DNA of 64,000 nucleotides from Glandiceps talaboti (GCF_964340395.1 NC_135559.1:2339501-2403500); one strand, 5' to 3'. Positions 24,155 through 50,036 are shown, counted from the stretch's first letter. Made by a program: numbers and translations. The notes: generated from the letters alone by a model not told the origin.

Positions 24155-27100
24155 ATGGCGACGTCGGTGAAGCTAAAGACGGGTTCAGAAATGGTGAGTA
24201 ACAGGCAAATTTATACATATTTACAACACATCCGTTGGTATGGGCACAGTTTTCCTGATTCTAAAGTAGTGATTTCGTGATTTATGTATTGCATAGCGGG
24301 TCTCTGTCGAGGAAAACACGATACAGCCGGGCGTGAGTCGAGTGTGGAATCGCAGATTTCAAGTTTCTACTTCAAGAAACGAGTTTAATTTCAAGAAAAA
24401 ATATTTAAGGTCGCAAGCGGCTATATTTACTACTTTTAAAGTCAGGTTTTAACATCAAGGAATCACACGTTAAGTCATGTTCGTCTCATGTCATCAGAGG
24501 TTGTGACCTGTTTGTCGCTGTATGATTGCCCAAAGGCCATACTTCCGACGTCGTGTAGTGGCAATATAAAAATGGTGTCACGCCTCCACATTGTACACAA
24601 TGCACCATAAACACCTTGCAACTCCATTTGATTAGTTAGTTTTGGATTAATTCCAACACCTGTCTCTGCAGTCTAGACAAATGTTTCGCATTCACACATA
24701 CCTCAAATGTATGTAGATAAGTTCATTTTATTCAATATTTTACAAATTGCCAGTTTTGGAATATATTGAATTTTTAAATTGTTGTTGAAAGAAATGGCTT
24801 TCCTCATATTATTATGTAATCCGAATACAGTAAATGCTTCAACAGAAATTCATACATGTATTGCATTTGCTAATTTGTTTTTATAGAAAACAGAAATTGT
24901 AGTTACATATTTTGACTGGATCAGATAATAGTGATATCGATAAGTAACTTTTATTTCATTTGAATTTTAATCGTAATTTTAAACAAAGATAATCAAGCAA
25001 AAGTGTATCAAAAATGGTCATGGCAAAAATACTATTGAATCAGGGTAATGTCACATGAATATTGACTCTATGTACATGTAGATGTTTATTAAAAATTCTT
25101 TTTTTTCTTTTTTTTTTTCAGAGGAAGAATAAGAAGAATGGTGGCCTTCTTCGGAGGCCTTTGGCCCCTGTAGTAAAACCTCAAAGTTTTGATTTGAAAG
25201 ACTTTAGTACAGAGACAGTAGAAACATATCTAAATGCCTACAGTTCTGATAGAGATCAAATGTCTCCCATTCCCAGTGTAGCACCAAGTTTGGCATCAGG
25301 ATACCACGAATCAGAAGTCCGAAGGGGTACTTCCTCCCATTCTCCAGTCAAATCGGATCAAACAAAATTAAGCCCACAACAGACTTTACCAAGCCGTATT
25401 CTTCCAAGGTCTCCTGTCAATACACTTGATAGTCGGTATCTCCTTGAATCACGCTTTCGTCCAAGAACAGACACTGGCACAGTTGGTGCATTGTCGATAG
25501 TGAAACCATATAAACCAAGGGGACCCGATGCATTGCCAATTAGGCAACCAAAACAGCTTCCTGAGATCAAACATGAGTACACTTACCAGGAGGAGTTTGA
25601 CTTTGCGGTTTCAGAACAAAGATATCAAGTCATTCCAGATTTTACTCTACAGGATTTCCTTGTTGATATACATGAAATAAGAAGAATGCCAAAAAGAAAG
25701 TTAAAAGAAGCCATGGTGTCAAAACAAAATTACAAGAAGTTAACAACTTTATTTGCAACTTTCAACGAATTGCCAAAACAAGATAAACTCAACACAGTCG
25801 AAATGAAAAGTAAGTAACGTATTCATTACATACACTTTCTGGGTTTGAGATGTATTTACGTTTATTTCTGTTCCCATAGCAACTGAATGTAAAGTACAGT
25901 TTGAGACTTTAACTAGTTTCCCACACAGTGGGTTTTCAAAAATTTAGAATCAAATTTATTTGTGTTCCACACAGCAGTTTTCTAGAGAATGAAAGAGACA
26001 CATTTTTTGAACTATGTTTCCCATTTTTAATATGCAAATTTGAAGGACTCCATTAATGTTCCACAGAGTGGGCAGCTGACCATATTTTATGATAAAAGTT
26101 TCTCCAGCAGGGATATAGGAATTGATAAAAATAAAGAGAAAAGAAAAAATGCTGTCATGTCCATGTGATTACAGTAACTATATGAAGAGAAGAAATCTCA
26201 AACTTGTTAAAGGAAAATACTAAAAATATAAAATGCTTCAATTGTTTTTGTCAAATATGTTTATTTGCTTACATAATTGATCATTGGAATTATGTATGTA
26301 AATAAACATATAAAATAGAAGAGATAGTTCATGTAGAATTTAATCATATTGAGTGATGTGTGCAATGTCAACAAAAATTAAAAACATAAAAAAAGTTAGC
26401 TTATAGCAACTAAAAACCTTATCATATATGATAGAAATCAGATTTAATACTAACCGACTGTGGGCTCAAAATTAACAGTAGTGACTACTCCCATGCCCAC
26501 AGACTACCAATTCTTGTCATTGGGCTACCAATAGTACCAATTTACAGCTGGTTGCCCACTGAGGCTAACACTGATTATGTGATGAAGATGGAAGACTTAT
26601 GGACATGAAAGTATTTTAATAACACACATATTTCCAACAGAGGAAATCTGTTTTGAGTTCAGGAATATGAGACTACAAGTCACAATCCTTGGACTACCAA
26701 AGGAAAAATTTAATTTTGAGCCCTGCTTAAACATTACAAATCTGACTACTGGGACAAGATGCAAGATGGTACACATGTGGTGTTCATGTTCTCTTTTACC
26801 AAATTATGTATTTCTTCACTGATTTCCATTGTACCAGAATACAATAGTAGTAACTTTTTTTTTTAATAATAATTTTTTTAATAAAATAATAGTAGTAACT
26901 TACTATAATACCATATTAGTTTCATATCACACGTTTTTAAGTACCATAGTTGTACTAAAAACAATGAATATTTCAGAAAGAGTCAAAACTTAAAGATGTT
27001 CACTCTTTGTGATTATTGATTATAATATCACTAATTTTCTTCAATATTTCTCAGCTGACAGCATTCCTAAAGCACAACTAAGAATACCTCAGAGACAGTT

Positions 27101-30100
27101 GTTGCTTGAAATGGCATTCGGACTAAAGCAACAAATGAGAGATATGATGCAAGAAGATATGCAAGCATTGATACCATCAGATACTGCCATGTAAGTAGAC
27201 TACACATGTAGATAGTATCTTATATCTGGAGTATGTCAAACACATACGTATCTAACTACAGTAATGTACAATATATGTTGAAGGACATCCTAGGGAATTT
27301 ACAGGACAGACATTAATATAGTCATGATCGTAATGTCATGAAGAACTGCATGATTTATATTACGAAAGTGGCACTTTGTGCATGTACATGTATGTATCGG
27401 TGTGCCCTCTCAGCCAATTTGACATATGCCACTACTGATGCACATCAATTTCTTGTGATGTAGCACCATTTGGTGTACCCCTATCTCTTACCATGTAGTG
27501 AATGACAAGAAAACCCAGCGTTGATAATTGTGACTCACAGCAAAAAGGTTTGTCTTTCATTAAAGGTCACACTGGTACAATGTATGTATACCCACATTCA
27601 TCAAAAAGAGAATATATGTATAGAAGTAAAGTTCTGTATTTTGCTAGGGTTTGTGGGAGAAATAAGGCAAACTATTATGAGCAACTGGCACATGATGACA
27701 TGTCGACAAACCATTCAACAGTCAGTCAGTCAGTCAGTCAGTCGGTCACAGTGCTATGCCTGTATATGTTAAATTCAATGTCATTTCTTGTAACAAAACA
27801 ATGTTTAGTTAGATAATTTATCTTTGTCATTTGATCACAGGATGGAATACCCAGACAGGGAAGCACTATTCAGTTCACCAACATCCAAATATTTCCTAGG
27901 TGCTAGACGAAGCCAGTCTCCTTTCAGTAAGTACTAAATATCATAAAGAAAATAAATCACCTGTTACTATGACAACAGAGGATTTTGGAGAAGTGCTATC
28001 TTGTGTAAATGCACTCAAGTTGGTTCTGTAGTTTTCAGAAATTATTTCCACCTACATTTGATGTATATTTGTCAAACACAAAATAAGATACAATCTATTG
28101 AACTACAGTTGACTACAGGGTTATTGGTGGTTAAACCACTTGCCTCTTACCACTGTGGTCGGGGTTTGAACCCTTTCAGGGTTTGATTAAATTTACCGCT
28201 CTGTAAGTAAGAAGAGTGTCGTTCAGTTTGACTCTACTGAACAACGCAGGTTTTCCCTGGGTACTCCGGTTTCCTCCTGCATTAACACTGAACACATGAG
28301 GGATGGCCCTCACTATGCACCGGACTTCTTGGGAGATAAGTGTTAACTATCCAGTATAAATAAAAGATTATTATTACATGTGAAGTCAAACTAATCTTAC
28401 TTGCCTTTTAATCCTTATAATACATATCCCAGGAACAAGTCAAATTTCAAAAAGTTCAAAGTTATTAGTACGTGAAGTAAACTCTATTAATCTAATTATC
28501 ATAAATGTGTATTTTATATTTTTGTAGATGATGATAATAATTCTAGTGTGATAAGTCCATCAGAGTTAGCTATCTTAGATTGTTTGGTAAATGGTGGTAA
28601 AGCACTCAGTCTCAAGGTAAGAATACATTTCCAATTTTCCATTCTTACTTTTGTTTTTTCGTTTCCACATTTCATTTGTTATGTTTTAGTCAGAGCATGT
28701 AGACAGAATATTTCTCAAATCTGGAATGGATGATAATTTATCTTAAATACTTTTGTCTGTTGCTAGAAAAAAAATTGTACCTTACACAACATTTCATGTT
28801 CCTTTAATATCAACCAAGTCATTTTTTTATTCAGATCTGATTTCTGTATTGATAAATAGATACTTAGTACTGAAATTTCTACTCGCAGAGTCAAACGTCC
28901 CAAATTTTCAACAACGTCTTGTAAGCATTGTCAGGGGTGTACAACAATGGACTATTGTCATGTGTCTCAGAAGAGATATGTGAAATGAGCGTGAGAGAAA
29001 CAGCTGGGATCTCCATGCCTGCATCCCAGTTTAGAGTTAAATAAATATGTTTGTGAACACTCCATTTCATTAAGGTTACATGGTAACATGTTATTTTAAA
29101 TACTAATTGACAAATAAAACATATAGTCTGAGGATGCTGGTAAATGTGGCAAGTTTCTGGCAAGTCTAACAATATCCCATAAACAACATGTTGGTTTCTG
29201 TTCATTTACATATCTATAATGTCATGTGCATTTTAGTCATGTGTATGTGAATTTTGTATATTAACATTGAAATTTCATGTTTGAACAAAATGTAATAATT
29301 CTTTTTCTATATTTTACCTGCAGGCTCATTTCATAGGTGCCTTACCAGACATGACAGTACTAACCAGTACCTTGGTATACCTAAATATATCATTTAATGA
29401 GTTCAGGGTAAGTCTACATCTACCATCATTACATTGATCATGTAAATACTTACACAATCCATAGAGACTTTTGAAGTCCCCGTCCCAATCAAGATTAAAA
29501 TTTGCCAATGAGAAGGACATAAGATTACGCTTATTTTAGAACCTGGGATTGAATCACATGCCTTTATGCCGTAGTGTTGAAATACCATGGTTTAAGATTA
29601 GTAATATTATCTCATCAGTGGAAAATTTCAAGTAGTTTTCAAGTTTGTGTTTCAACAAAGTTCAATTCGATACTATAGTCGGCAATACATTTAGAACATT
29701 TTGACGCAAATTGTTGTTTTCATATCCCATGTAAATAACAATACATTGACAAGTAGGCAACATTTTGAAATCTAATGTTATTGTCCTTTATTTGTTTCCA
29801 GGTTTTCCCAACTGAAATCCTAGAAGTCCATGGATTACAAGTGTTGAAATTACGGAATAACCCCATCAAGGAGATACCACATGACATCTATAAATTAAAG
29901 AAGTTAAACACATTGGTGATGTCATTTAACCAGATTTCATCACTACCAATGAGGTGAGAGGCTGTCAAAACAGCTTTTAACTTTTTATCTGCTTTATTAT
30001 TCATTTCATGTATGTACAATAACAAACATTTTAAACATCTGTTTTTGTTTTTTGCAATTTATTGAATTACAAACACAGACTTGGTCTATGTTCTTTAATA

Positions 30101-32582
30101 TTTTTGGGGTTCACCATCAACTTCCAGTGAACTTACTACATTACAGTAGTGAATGACATCTTTAAACTACTGTACTCTCCTGCCTATTGATTGATATCTA
30201 TTGTGATAATTTATACTTATTTTCTTGTTGTCTCTTTTATCTCCTAGTCTATATACATTACCATTGGTGTTTTTGGATCTGTCCTACAACAGGATATCAT
30301 ACCTACCAAATGAAATCAGACAACTCGCGTAAGTTTCCTTCAAGTCAGTCTATGTGTATTTCAGTTTCATACCTATTGTAATCTGTACCATCTCAATGTT
30401 AGTTTTGTAGACCTCAGAATGGTACATGAGATGTCTGACCAAATCTGTGAAACCCAATTTATTTAGAAAAAGGGAGAACTTTGAAACAAACATCTTTTCA
30501 GCAGATCTTTCAAGATGTAACTGTACAGTGCCTCTGAACTTTACTTAGTAGTGGATACTGGTACTTTATTAATGACTTAGTTGGTTGATTGATTGATTGA
30601 TTGATTGATTGACTGACTGACTGACTGACTGACTGACTGACTGGTTGGCTGGCTGAGTGACTGAGTGACTGAGTGACTGACTGAGTGACTGACTGACTGA
30701 GTGACTGATTGATTGATTGATTGATTGATTTAAGTCTGGCTATCTGTGACATCAATAGAAATGATATTGCTGACTCAAAAAGATGATGTTATTTTTGAAA
30801 TACAACGAACATCCCCATCCTCCCTAAAAACTACTACAAACAAACAAAGCAAATAGTCATTTACTAAGTGAATATTGTGTATTATCTGTAGGAAATTGAA
30901 AGAGTTGAGTCTGGAGGGAAACCAGCTGGCAGCGTTGCCATGTGATTTCTTCAAACTCAGAAGTCTACGTCATTTGAAAGTGACAAACAACTACATGCAT
31001 CCATTGTTCTGGAAAGAAAACAGTACAAATCAACCACAGGTAGGAAGACAGTCAGTTTCATTTTGATTTGGAGTTGTTTCAATACTTACTTACAACACAC
31101 GGACACAGACACAGACAGGCAACAACTTTGCACTACATGTCAGTTTTCGTTACTATTAAAATCTATCATTAAAGATGGTCCTAAATACCATATCAACAAC
31201 ATGAAAATTGTCCTGTATATGTGTTTCAAGTAGTAAATGCCAAGCTTACTGTAATTCAAAAGTACATGATACGTGAGAAAAAAGGAGTCAATACTGGCCA
31301 TCAGAAGTCAACTAAGCAGCTGAAATTGATTTTGTCTAACACTTTTTCAAAGGTTCTAATTGTTTACACATTTGTACTTGTTTCCACAGAGATTGACAGA
31401 CATGGCTGCACTCATAGTCAAACAATACAACCTGGATAACACACCAAGTTTACCAGAGAACATCAAACAGATCATGTCCAGGTAAGCCATGTCAGTTGAA
31501 GTAATGTAAAATAAAAATTCAGGCTCGATAAAACAGTGTTGGAAGAACTATAGAATAAGTTGGTCCAGAACAACTAATAATCCTTTTAAATCTGCTTCCG
31601 TATGGCTTCTCTGGGAAGATGCACTTATAACTCTAGTAATGGAGTCTTCGGTGTACTAAGATAGACACAAACTAAAACTATTGTTGCAACATGTTGATAC
31701 AACAGTTATACACTATAAAATGGACATTGGTTTAATTATAGTCTCAGTAGGGTGACTCTCTGAAAGGTATAGTTCCATAAACTTACAGTGCACTGTTTTC
31801 AGATTTCCAATATTTACACTATCTTGATCACAGGATGATTACAATCACACAACAGAGGAACTGCTATCACCCACTTGTGTAATCTACCACATTAAAAACA
31901 ATAGATTTAGTTTGCATCTATCTTCATAAACCAAAGGCTCAATTACCAGTGTCGTATTTGGGAACCTGGGGTTGACATGGTGGACTTCAAATTATTTTCT
32001 AAAATTTTAAACAGATCAAGAAAGAACATGGAGAAGAATTTGTCGTCATTTGATAAGCCAACAGACCCAGCATTGTTCAACATGTGTTTATTGATAAAGT
32101 TCTTTTTTTCTGATCTAGCTGTAGTGGGTATTATGTATTGGTAGGCTTCATGAAATATAGAGTTGGTCAAGTTATGAGAAACTGAAATAAATACAGCCCC
32201 CTTTATGGAAGGCTAGGTTTTGAATATCTTTGGAATTCAGTCATCATAAAAATATGTTGAATATGTTAGAGTACATGCATGCATATATCAAAAGCTGTAC
32301 TTTGCTGAAGAGACCACTTTAATGCTAACCCATACTATACACTTCTTTTCTTTTAGTGCATCAATATGTGATTGTTGTAAAGGACCTCTATATGGCTCTG
32401 GACTCCGTTTGATCAGACCCTGTGGTAAGGCCTTTGGAATCCGTAATGTGCCATTCTACTTCGTGGCGTGTTCACCTTACTGTAGAGACGTCTTCATGTC
32501 AAGTAGAGCATCATTATCAAATCTATTGTATAACTATGACGATAACAATGAAGATAAAGGAGAAGAAACAAATACCAAGTAA
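24155..32582 (+). CDS. Leucine-rich-repeat protein with C-terminal Cys motif (complete, 11 exons; LRRC63-like?)
   Basis: Exons 24155-24193, 25122-25809, 27055-27190, 27841-27926, 28528-28616, 29324-29407, 29802-29953, 30248-30328, 30892-31039, 31390-31481, 32357-32582 join in frame to 606 aa. Residues 14-240 are Ser/Pro/Arg-rich and probably disordered. A helical stretch with many Gln and Met lies near 255-285. About six LRRs occupy roughly 355-495 (LVYLNISFNEF, LQVLKLRNNPIKEIP, LNTLVMSFNQISSLP, LVFLDLSYNRISYLP, LKELSLEGNQLAALP). The tail has C536-x2-C539 and C570-x3-C574, a possible zinc site, with GSGLRLIRPCG between. Length and layout would suit LRRC63 (about 590 aa), but I cannot confirm that from memory. 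LRRC28 and LRRC58 share a Cys tail of this sort. Function unknown; no signal peptide or membrane span. AATAAA lies near 33300. Confidence 0.85.
27718..27746. repeat. (GTCA)n microsatellite, LRR gene intron 3
   Basis: Short tract of about six CAGT/GTCA units. Confidence 0.85.
28113..28370 (+). mobile_element. tRNA-derived SINE family A, copy 1 (LRR gene intron 4)
   Basis: tRNA-like head (GGTGGTTAAACCACTTGCC and B-box-like GGGTTTGAACCC), then body with GGTACTCCGGTTTCCTCC and an A-rich tail ending ATAAATAAAAG. The inverted relative at 47540-47776 shares the whole body. Confidence 0.75.
28918..29070. repeat. Dispersed repeat family E, copy 1 (LRR gene intron 5)
   Basis: Contains GTGTCTCAGAAGA and AAACAGCTGGGATCTCCATG, shared with 37078-37185. 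Class unknown. Confidence 0.65.
30010..30115. mobile_element. Truncated relative of the 7436-7630 MITE (LRR gene intron 7)
   Basis: TTTTGCAATTTATTGAATTA and CAAACACAGACTTGG match the right half of 7436-7630. Confidence 0.55.
30582..30732. repeat. (GATT)n / (GACT)n microsatellite, LRR gene intron 8
   Basis: About 150 bp of tetranucleotide repeats with GGCT and GAGT variants. Confidence 0.95.
31658..31924. mobile_element. MITE family C, copy 2 (LRR gene intron 10)
   Basis: Best-kept ends: AAGATAGACACAAACTAAAA at left and the near reverse complement TTTAGTTTGCATCTATCTT at right, about 27 bp of inverted repeat. Confidence 0.75.
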
Positions 32583-33429
32583 ATGAGAGAGAAAAAAGGT
32601 CTTGCCACAGTGGTTTGAAAATTGGATATTTACATACAAGTTTGGAAGATGAATAGTTATTTCTACAAGGAAGAAATTCAGAGATTGTGAAGAATCTTTG
32701 CCTTAGTTTATTGTATTCCTTCCTGTAGGAGTTTTCTCCTGCTGACTTGTGTTCTAACTATCGGTCAGTTGGATAAACGTGTTCCTGACTCAAATTTGTC
32801 AATATTTTGGTTTTCACCAAAAAAGATTACCATGGTTGGATACAAAGGTGCATCAAATAATATATATATCATAGAAATCATGTGAGAAGTAAAAGTGATT
32901 CTAAATTAATAGAACAATGACTGGCCAAACTGTCTATACAAGTCACCATGAACTTGACAAGGTGATGAACTAATGTATATAGTGAAAAATATGTTGTGTC
33001 CAAGCCAAAAGATACCATATCGCTATTCTCAAATTCTGGTGGTCATATCTCGAATTTCTCTTCTGATGGTGGGGATATGGACGAAGAAATACACAACTTT
33101 TCTTTAAAGTACAGTGTGTGTACATACAGAGTAGAGTACACATCAGAATTTTTCAAGGTCAATAATTTTGATGTCATATAGTTTGCCAAATTTCAATGTA
33201 ATAGTATTAATGAAGTGCCACAATTTGTCTTTTTGTATGTTGTGTACATAAAGTGAAATAATATTCCTGTAAATATTTTATACTGTACATAAAATTAACA
33301 ATAAATGGTTTGAATAAATAAATTACGCTTGAACATATTTTGCTGTCTCAGGTTTTCATCTGAATCAGACATTTTCAATATTCATGCATTCCATTGTATT
33401 ACTAAATGATACTACCTAAGAAATAAATA

Positions 33430-33870
33430 ATAATGTATATTTATAATGTGCTTGTCCTTCTGAGAGCTCCAGGTGCTCATATTCACAACCCCTGGCATGG
33501 ATCTATAGCAGTGCAAAGGCCCTTTAACTTCCTCAACTTCCTGGGGAGCATTCACATTGTAACCGCTATCTAACCAGGTCCCTAATTATACAGCTAGGTT
33601 GACTGAGGCACAATCATGGTTTAAAGCTTGCCCAAGGACTCTATGTGCCCATATGATTACAGCATTCTATCCTATCAGGTCCTCCATTATACAGCTGGGT
33701 TGCCAGGCACAATTGTGGTTCAAATCTTGCCCAAGGACTCTGTGTGCCCATATGATCATTCACATTGCAACCTCTATCCTACAAGGTCCCCAATTATACA
33801 GCTGGGTTGACAGGCACAATTGTGGTTCAAATCTTGCCCAAGGACTTTAGCCATTCAAAACAAACGGCAG
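33430..33870 (-). mobile_element. SINE family B, copy with internally expanded units
   Basis: The reverse strand matches the body of the SINE at 47800-48125 (ATCTATAGCAG, CTTCCTCAAC, GGGGAGCATTCACATTG, ATTATACAGCTGGGTTGAC, TGCCCAAGGACT). The ACAGCTGGGTTGAC/TGCCCAAGGACT part occurs three times in tandem. The tRNA-like head is missing. Confidence 0.7.
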
Positions 33871-34458
33871 TGACAAGGTTTTTTTCATCCAGGTTGTATA
33901 TCAACTAACGTAAGCTGGATTTCATTCCCTCTGAAAGTTATGATAGCAAAACAATCACTATAAGGTTTACTAATTCAGTCAAATTAAAATCTATAAAGTC
34001 AAACTGCCCCTTATTCCATATGTAACATAAATGGTAATGGATTGCAATGTAACCATTGCTCTTTTGAGAACTGGAATGTAACATGACATGTATATCTTTA
34101 CAAATAACACCCAATAAAATACCTTAAATTACAAAAAAAAAAGTCAAACTGACAACCAATTGTTATAAATATCATACACATTTTATTTATCTAAAGGCAT
34201 GTATAATCTTGCTTGAAGTACACTAAATTACAACACAAGGAAATATGTGGTAAGTTTAGCATTACACAGTTAAAAAACACTAAAACAAATCTCATCTGGT
34301 TCCTGAAAAGGTCTATCTTCAACACTAATTATTAACCCAATGTGTTTGGAAAAACTCAAACCAAAAGAATATCACAACATATTCTCCAATGTAGTTGAAA
34401 TTCTGTAAAATAATAGCAAATTGTCCAGGGCAAACTTACACACACGGATTTCATAAAT

Positions 34459-34473
34459 AGCGCCCTCTAGCAT
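34459..34473 (-). promoter_or_regulatory. CTCF-like motif near the DNAJC19 3' end
   Basis: Reverse strand ATGCTAGAGGGCGCT matches the 3' half of the CTCF core well. Confidence 0.35.
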
Positions 34474-34678
34474 CGGATGTGGCAATTGACTGCGTGGCAA
34501 TCAATTGCATTTATATTTCAAGTTGTTTTCTTTCTCAAAGAATCTATCAAACTCACAATACAGTCAGTGTGTACAGTATAGTAAAGATAATTCTTTTGTC
34601 ACTAGGGGATATTTGTTTTTTAACAGTGTAAATTGTGTTTTTTCACACAAAAATTTCAGTTCACATAACATCTTTTCT

Positions 34679-36202
34679 TTATTTACTAGCAGTTTTCTCC
34701 ATTAGATCTTTTGCTTCGTTTATCTTTGCTGCAATGTAAGGAGAGCCACCTGAAATACAGAGAAGAAAATAAAATGAGAGAACACTTCCTTTGTGTATAC
34801 AAGGCAGTTTAACATGATAACAAATTGTGAAATGGAAACATTATCTTTCTATTTGTTTCACAAACCATGTACAAAATTTATGCAAAAAAATGTAATTTTA
34901 TACTTCAATATTTTAATATATTTTTAGTAACGCAAAGGGAGTACTCTGCATAATTAGATACTATGACAGAACCCCATGAAGCATGTATCATGCAATATGA
35001 CATACTTTCAATATTTGCATGAGTGCTTGCGATGTGAAAGCAGAAATGTGAATGGTAACAAGCATTAACATGTTACCCGATTTGATGATTTGGTACATGG
35101 GATTCCATGCACATATGACTGTGTCCATTTGTTGTGTATGCAAAGCCACTTCTTTTGCAATGTAAAAGGTATAAATGAACCCTACTGAATGGTCATTGGC
35201 AATAAATAGATCAAGCAAATAGAGAATTTGAAAAAAATCTGGAATCATAACAGGCGAGCAGTTATTTGAAAAAATGTGCTTTCAATATTGATTGATTTTA
35301 GTTTTAGGGTTAATGTGTAAATTGGATAAACCTGATAAACCAATGATGGTATGACAGTGGCAACCAAGGTTTTGTTCACTAAGATAGACAAAATCTAGGA
35401 CTATTGTTGTGACATGTTGATATAAGCTTTTGAATGGATGTTGGTTTATTTATAATCATAGTTGGGTGGCATTTCTGATGATGTCAATAAACCTGTAGTG
35501 TAGGTTGTGAGGACTTCCATTGTTGACACTACCTCAATTACAGGGTAATTACATGTATATTCACACAATAGAGGTATGCTACATGTATAATCTACATCAC
35601 ATAACAAAAGTTTTAGTTTGTGTCTATCTCAGTTAGCAGAAACCTTGACTGTCACTTTAATATTAAGTTCAATACATTCAAACCTTACCTCTATCAGGAT
35701 GGTTAAGTAACATTATCCTGCGATGTGCTTCCCTGAGTTTTGGTCTGCTAGCTGATGGACTGTGGATGAGAAGAAGACACACACACTAAATAGACTATTC
35801 AACTATGTATGAGGAAAATAAATGATAAAATAAATGACGTCTTCAATGATCTGGTGTACAGGTATCTACACAATATCTAAGAAATTTGAAAAATTTACAA
35901 AAGCAGTAACTCTAAATCTATCCTACATTTCTGATGACGCATCACTGAATGCATTTGGTGAGGAATGGGTCTATCTAACACAACTTGAGATGCAAATACT
36001 AAATGAAATCTGCCATAAAGTTATCCATGCTATACTTCTCTGTTCAATACTTAAATTGAAAGTGAGCTAAAATACACCATCCTGATTCTCCTGTAGGTAA
36101 ACGAGTCTATAAATCAAATATGTAGGATAAATGAAGCCATTTTACAGAAAGTATTACTTTGGGTATTCCATCGTGCAATGTCTTGACAAAAGGAACATAT
36201 AC

Positions 36203-36253
<51 letters not shown>

Positions 36254-38289
36254 CACTCTTTGTAAATTGGTTTATATCTTTCCTGTGGTTCTAACACTGT
36301 GTTTGAGAAACAGATATCCAGTTTAGTTCTCTGTGACAGCAAGTAGCAATCACAGATATCCACAGTTTAGTTCTCTGTGACAGCAAGTAGCAATCAGGAA
36401 GTTGACAGCTATAGCCATAAAGAGGTGTTATTATAAAGTGGAAGAATTTGATGTAAATCAACATTTTTACACACTTCTCTACACTTCAAAGTTGTGAATA
36501 GAAAACTTGTCATAAAACTACAAACCTGACTCCAAGAATTAAACTAGCTTCTCTCTTTGTCATTTTCATATCAAATCCACCTCTGTAGTATGCACTGAGA
36601 GACTACAAGAAGAATACAATAATAAACTTTTTGTTATAGAAAACTGAGAGCTGTGTCAGTGATTGTTATTGAATGTATTTCATAGCAAACACTGACTATG
36701 TTCCATCTTTCTCAGTCATAACTTTGGCCTAGTTACAGGTAACGATGGAGCACCCAGAATATCTGGTATACAATGATTCTGATTGGTTAGAGGAGAATGG
36801 AAATGAATGATATCACATGCTTGCATTATTAATAATTGCATCAATATACTTTTTTTTAAACTGTGGAAACTTTACAAAAATGATTAAATTTGACTATGAT
36901 ATGGTTTATGAAATACTTACTGGTGTTATTTTTGGAGCATTCTGTTGTATTACTTTGCCAGCTGAAACCAAGGCACGACCTGCAAAAAAAAAAGGAAAAA
37001 GAATTATGTATCACTTACAATACTGTATAAAGACATCTTTTGATCTATGGTATAAACACTAATTTGCTTGTACAGGGTTCTGTACTACAATGGGCTATTG
37101 TCACTTGTCTCAGAAGGAACACATGAAATGAGTTTAAAAGAAACAGCTGGGATCTCCATGCCTACATTCTGGTTTAGAGTGGGCTTTCTTTGGTGAATAT
37201 ATATTATATAGATATTTCATTGACATGGTGAATTACAGGACAATTTTATTTGTAATTATGTAAATTACCCACTATGGAATATATATAAAGATTATAACTT
37301 CTCTGGCTAACACAGGTTTTAGTGTTCACATAATGAACCCCACCCCACCCCCACCCCTTTCATTGCCATATAGTGCTGAGGTTTCACTGCACCACCACCT
37401 CCTGTCCATCTCTGTAGGGTGGAGGTTTCACTTCATCTATCAAAAATTTTATTAAGAAACTAAAAGTAATGTACATGTATCAGTAAACAGTACCTTTTAG
37501 GTTTAGAGTTATTAGTGACCTTAGGCCAATAGACAATATATGTGTTGTTATACTGTTGAGAATGGTGGTGGTGGTAGGGGGTTTACAAGAGAAACTGTTT
37601 ATGCCCAAGGAATACAAAGCATAATATTTTAATAATGTACTAGATAAAAAAATATAAATGTACTTTCTTACCTGCAATGGCTACACCCGCAAGAGCCAAT
37701 CCAGCCAAAATGACATTGCCCGACTGAAAATGAAATAAAAATAAAAATACAAAAAGTTAATACAATCATATTACTTGTTACCATTACAATTAATGGGGAA
37801 AAAAAGTTTTCTGCAACTGATACTCTTGTAACTACATGAAATTATGCACATGGTACCTTGCTATTACTAAAAGAGGATAGTGTCAGATTCGAAATTCGCT
37901 TACTTGACAAAACAAGTAATAATACTAATATCTGTAAAATTTCGTAAAAATTGCGTCATCATTCTGTCTTTTTCTCTAAAAGTAAAACACGTTTAAATGG
38001 TTTATCTCTTTAAGTTACAGGAAAACTATATACTAGTGAATTTCTAGTAAAAAAAATACATGTTCACGACAGCGCTACCGACTCAGTATTTGATCTCTAC
38101 AGATACTATCACACAGTATCACTATCAGTTACCATGCTATGGATGGCCGACCGGCCGAAGCTGTGATCAAATGTTCATGCGGCTATACACATTTCTCTGG
38201 TGCATTTTGAACCCTTCGAGGGGGATCCCGTCACTGTATTATACAGTGTATAAATGGTTCTAACACATATTCAAACCAATACTTACCAT
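34679..38289 (-). CDS. DNAJC19: DNAJC19 / TIM14, inner-membrane J-protein (complete, 6 exons)
   Basis: Exons on the minus strand: 38289-38287 (ATG only), 37723-37672, 36979-36921, 36602-36526, 35759-35689, 34749-34679. They join to 110 aa (human 116). In fungi TIM14/Pam18 is the J-domain partner of mtHsp70 at the TIM23 import motor; in animals DNAJC19 also binds prohibitins and affects cardiolipin. An N-terminal hydrophobic anchor ([15 protein letters not shown], residues 4-19) is followed by a linker, YYRGGF, then the J domain with [16 protein letters not shown] at 84-86 and the closing [17 protein letters not shown], a signature of the family. The first coding exon holds just the start codon, 617 bp from the divergent EARS2 start. 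Confidence 0.97.
35381..35630. mobile_element. MITE family C, copy 3 (last DNAJC19 intron)
   Basis: AAGATAGACA at left against TGTCTATCTC at right, with TTTTAGTTTG inside the right end. More diverged inside than copy 2. Confidence 0.7.
36205..36255. repeat. (ACA)n microsatellite, DNAJC19 intron
   Basis: About 17 ACA units. The poly-Val frame on the minus strand is an artefact. Confidence 0.95.
36311..36397. repeat. 43-45 bp tandem duplication, DNAJC19 intron
   Basis: CAGATATCCA, GTTTAGTTCTCTGTGACAGC and AAGTAGCAATCA occur twice in a row. Confidence 0.85.
37078..37185. repeat. Dispersed repeat family E, copy 2 (DNAJC19 intron)
   Basis: Shares AAACAGCTGGGATCTCCATG and flanking wording with 28918-29070. 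Confidence 0.6.

Positions 38290-50036
<11,747 letters not shown>

Larger units (their letters stand above)
32583..34678. other. Spacer between convergent LRR gene and DNAJC19
   Basis: LRR gene 3' UTR to about 33320 (AATAAA near 33302), a SINE family B remnant (33430-33870), a CTCF-like site at 34459 and the DNAJC19 3' flank, with a minus-strand AATAAA near 34182. No coding exon seen. Confidence 0.7.
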
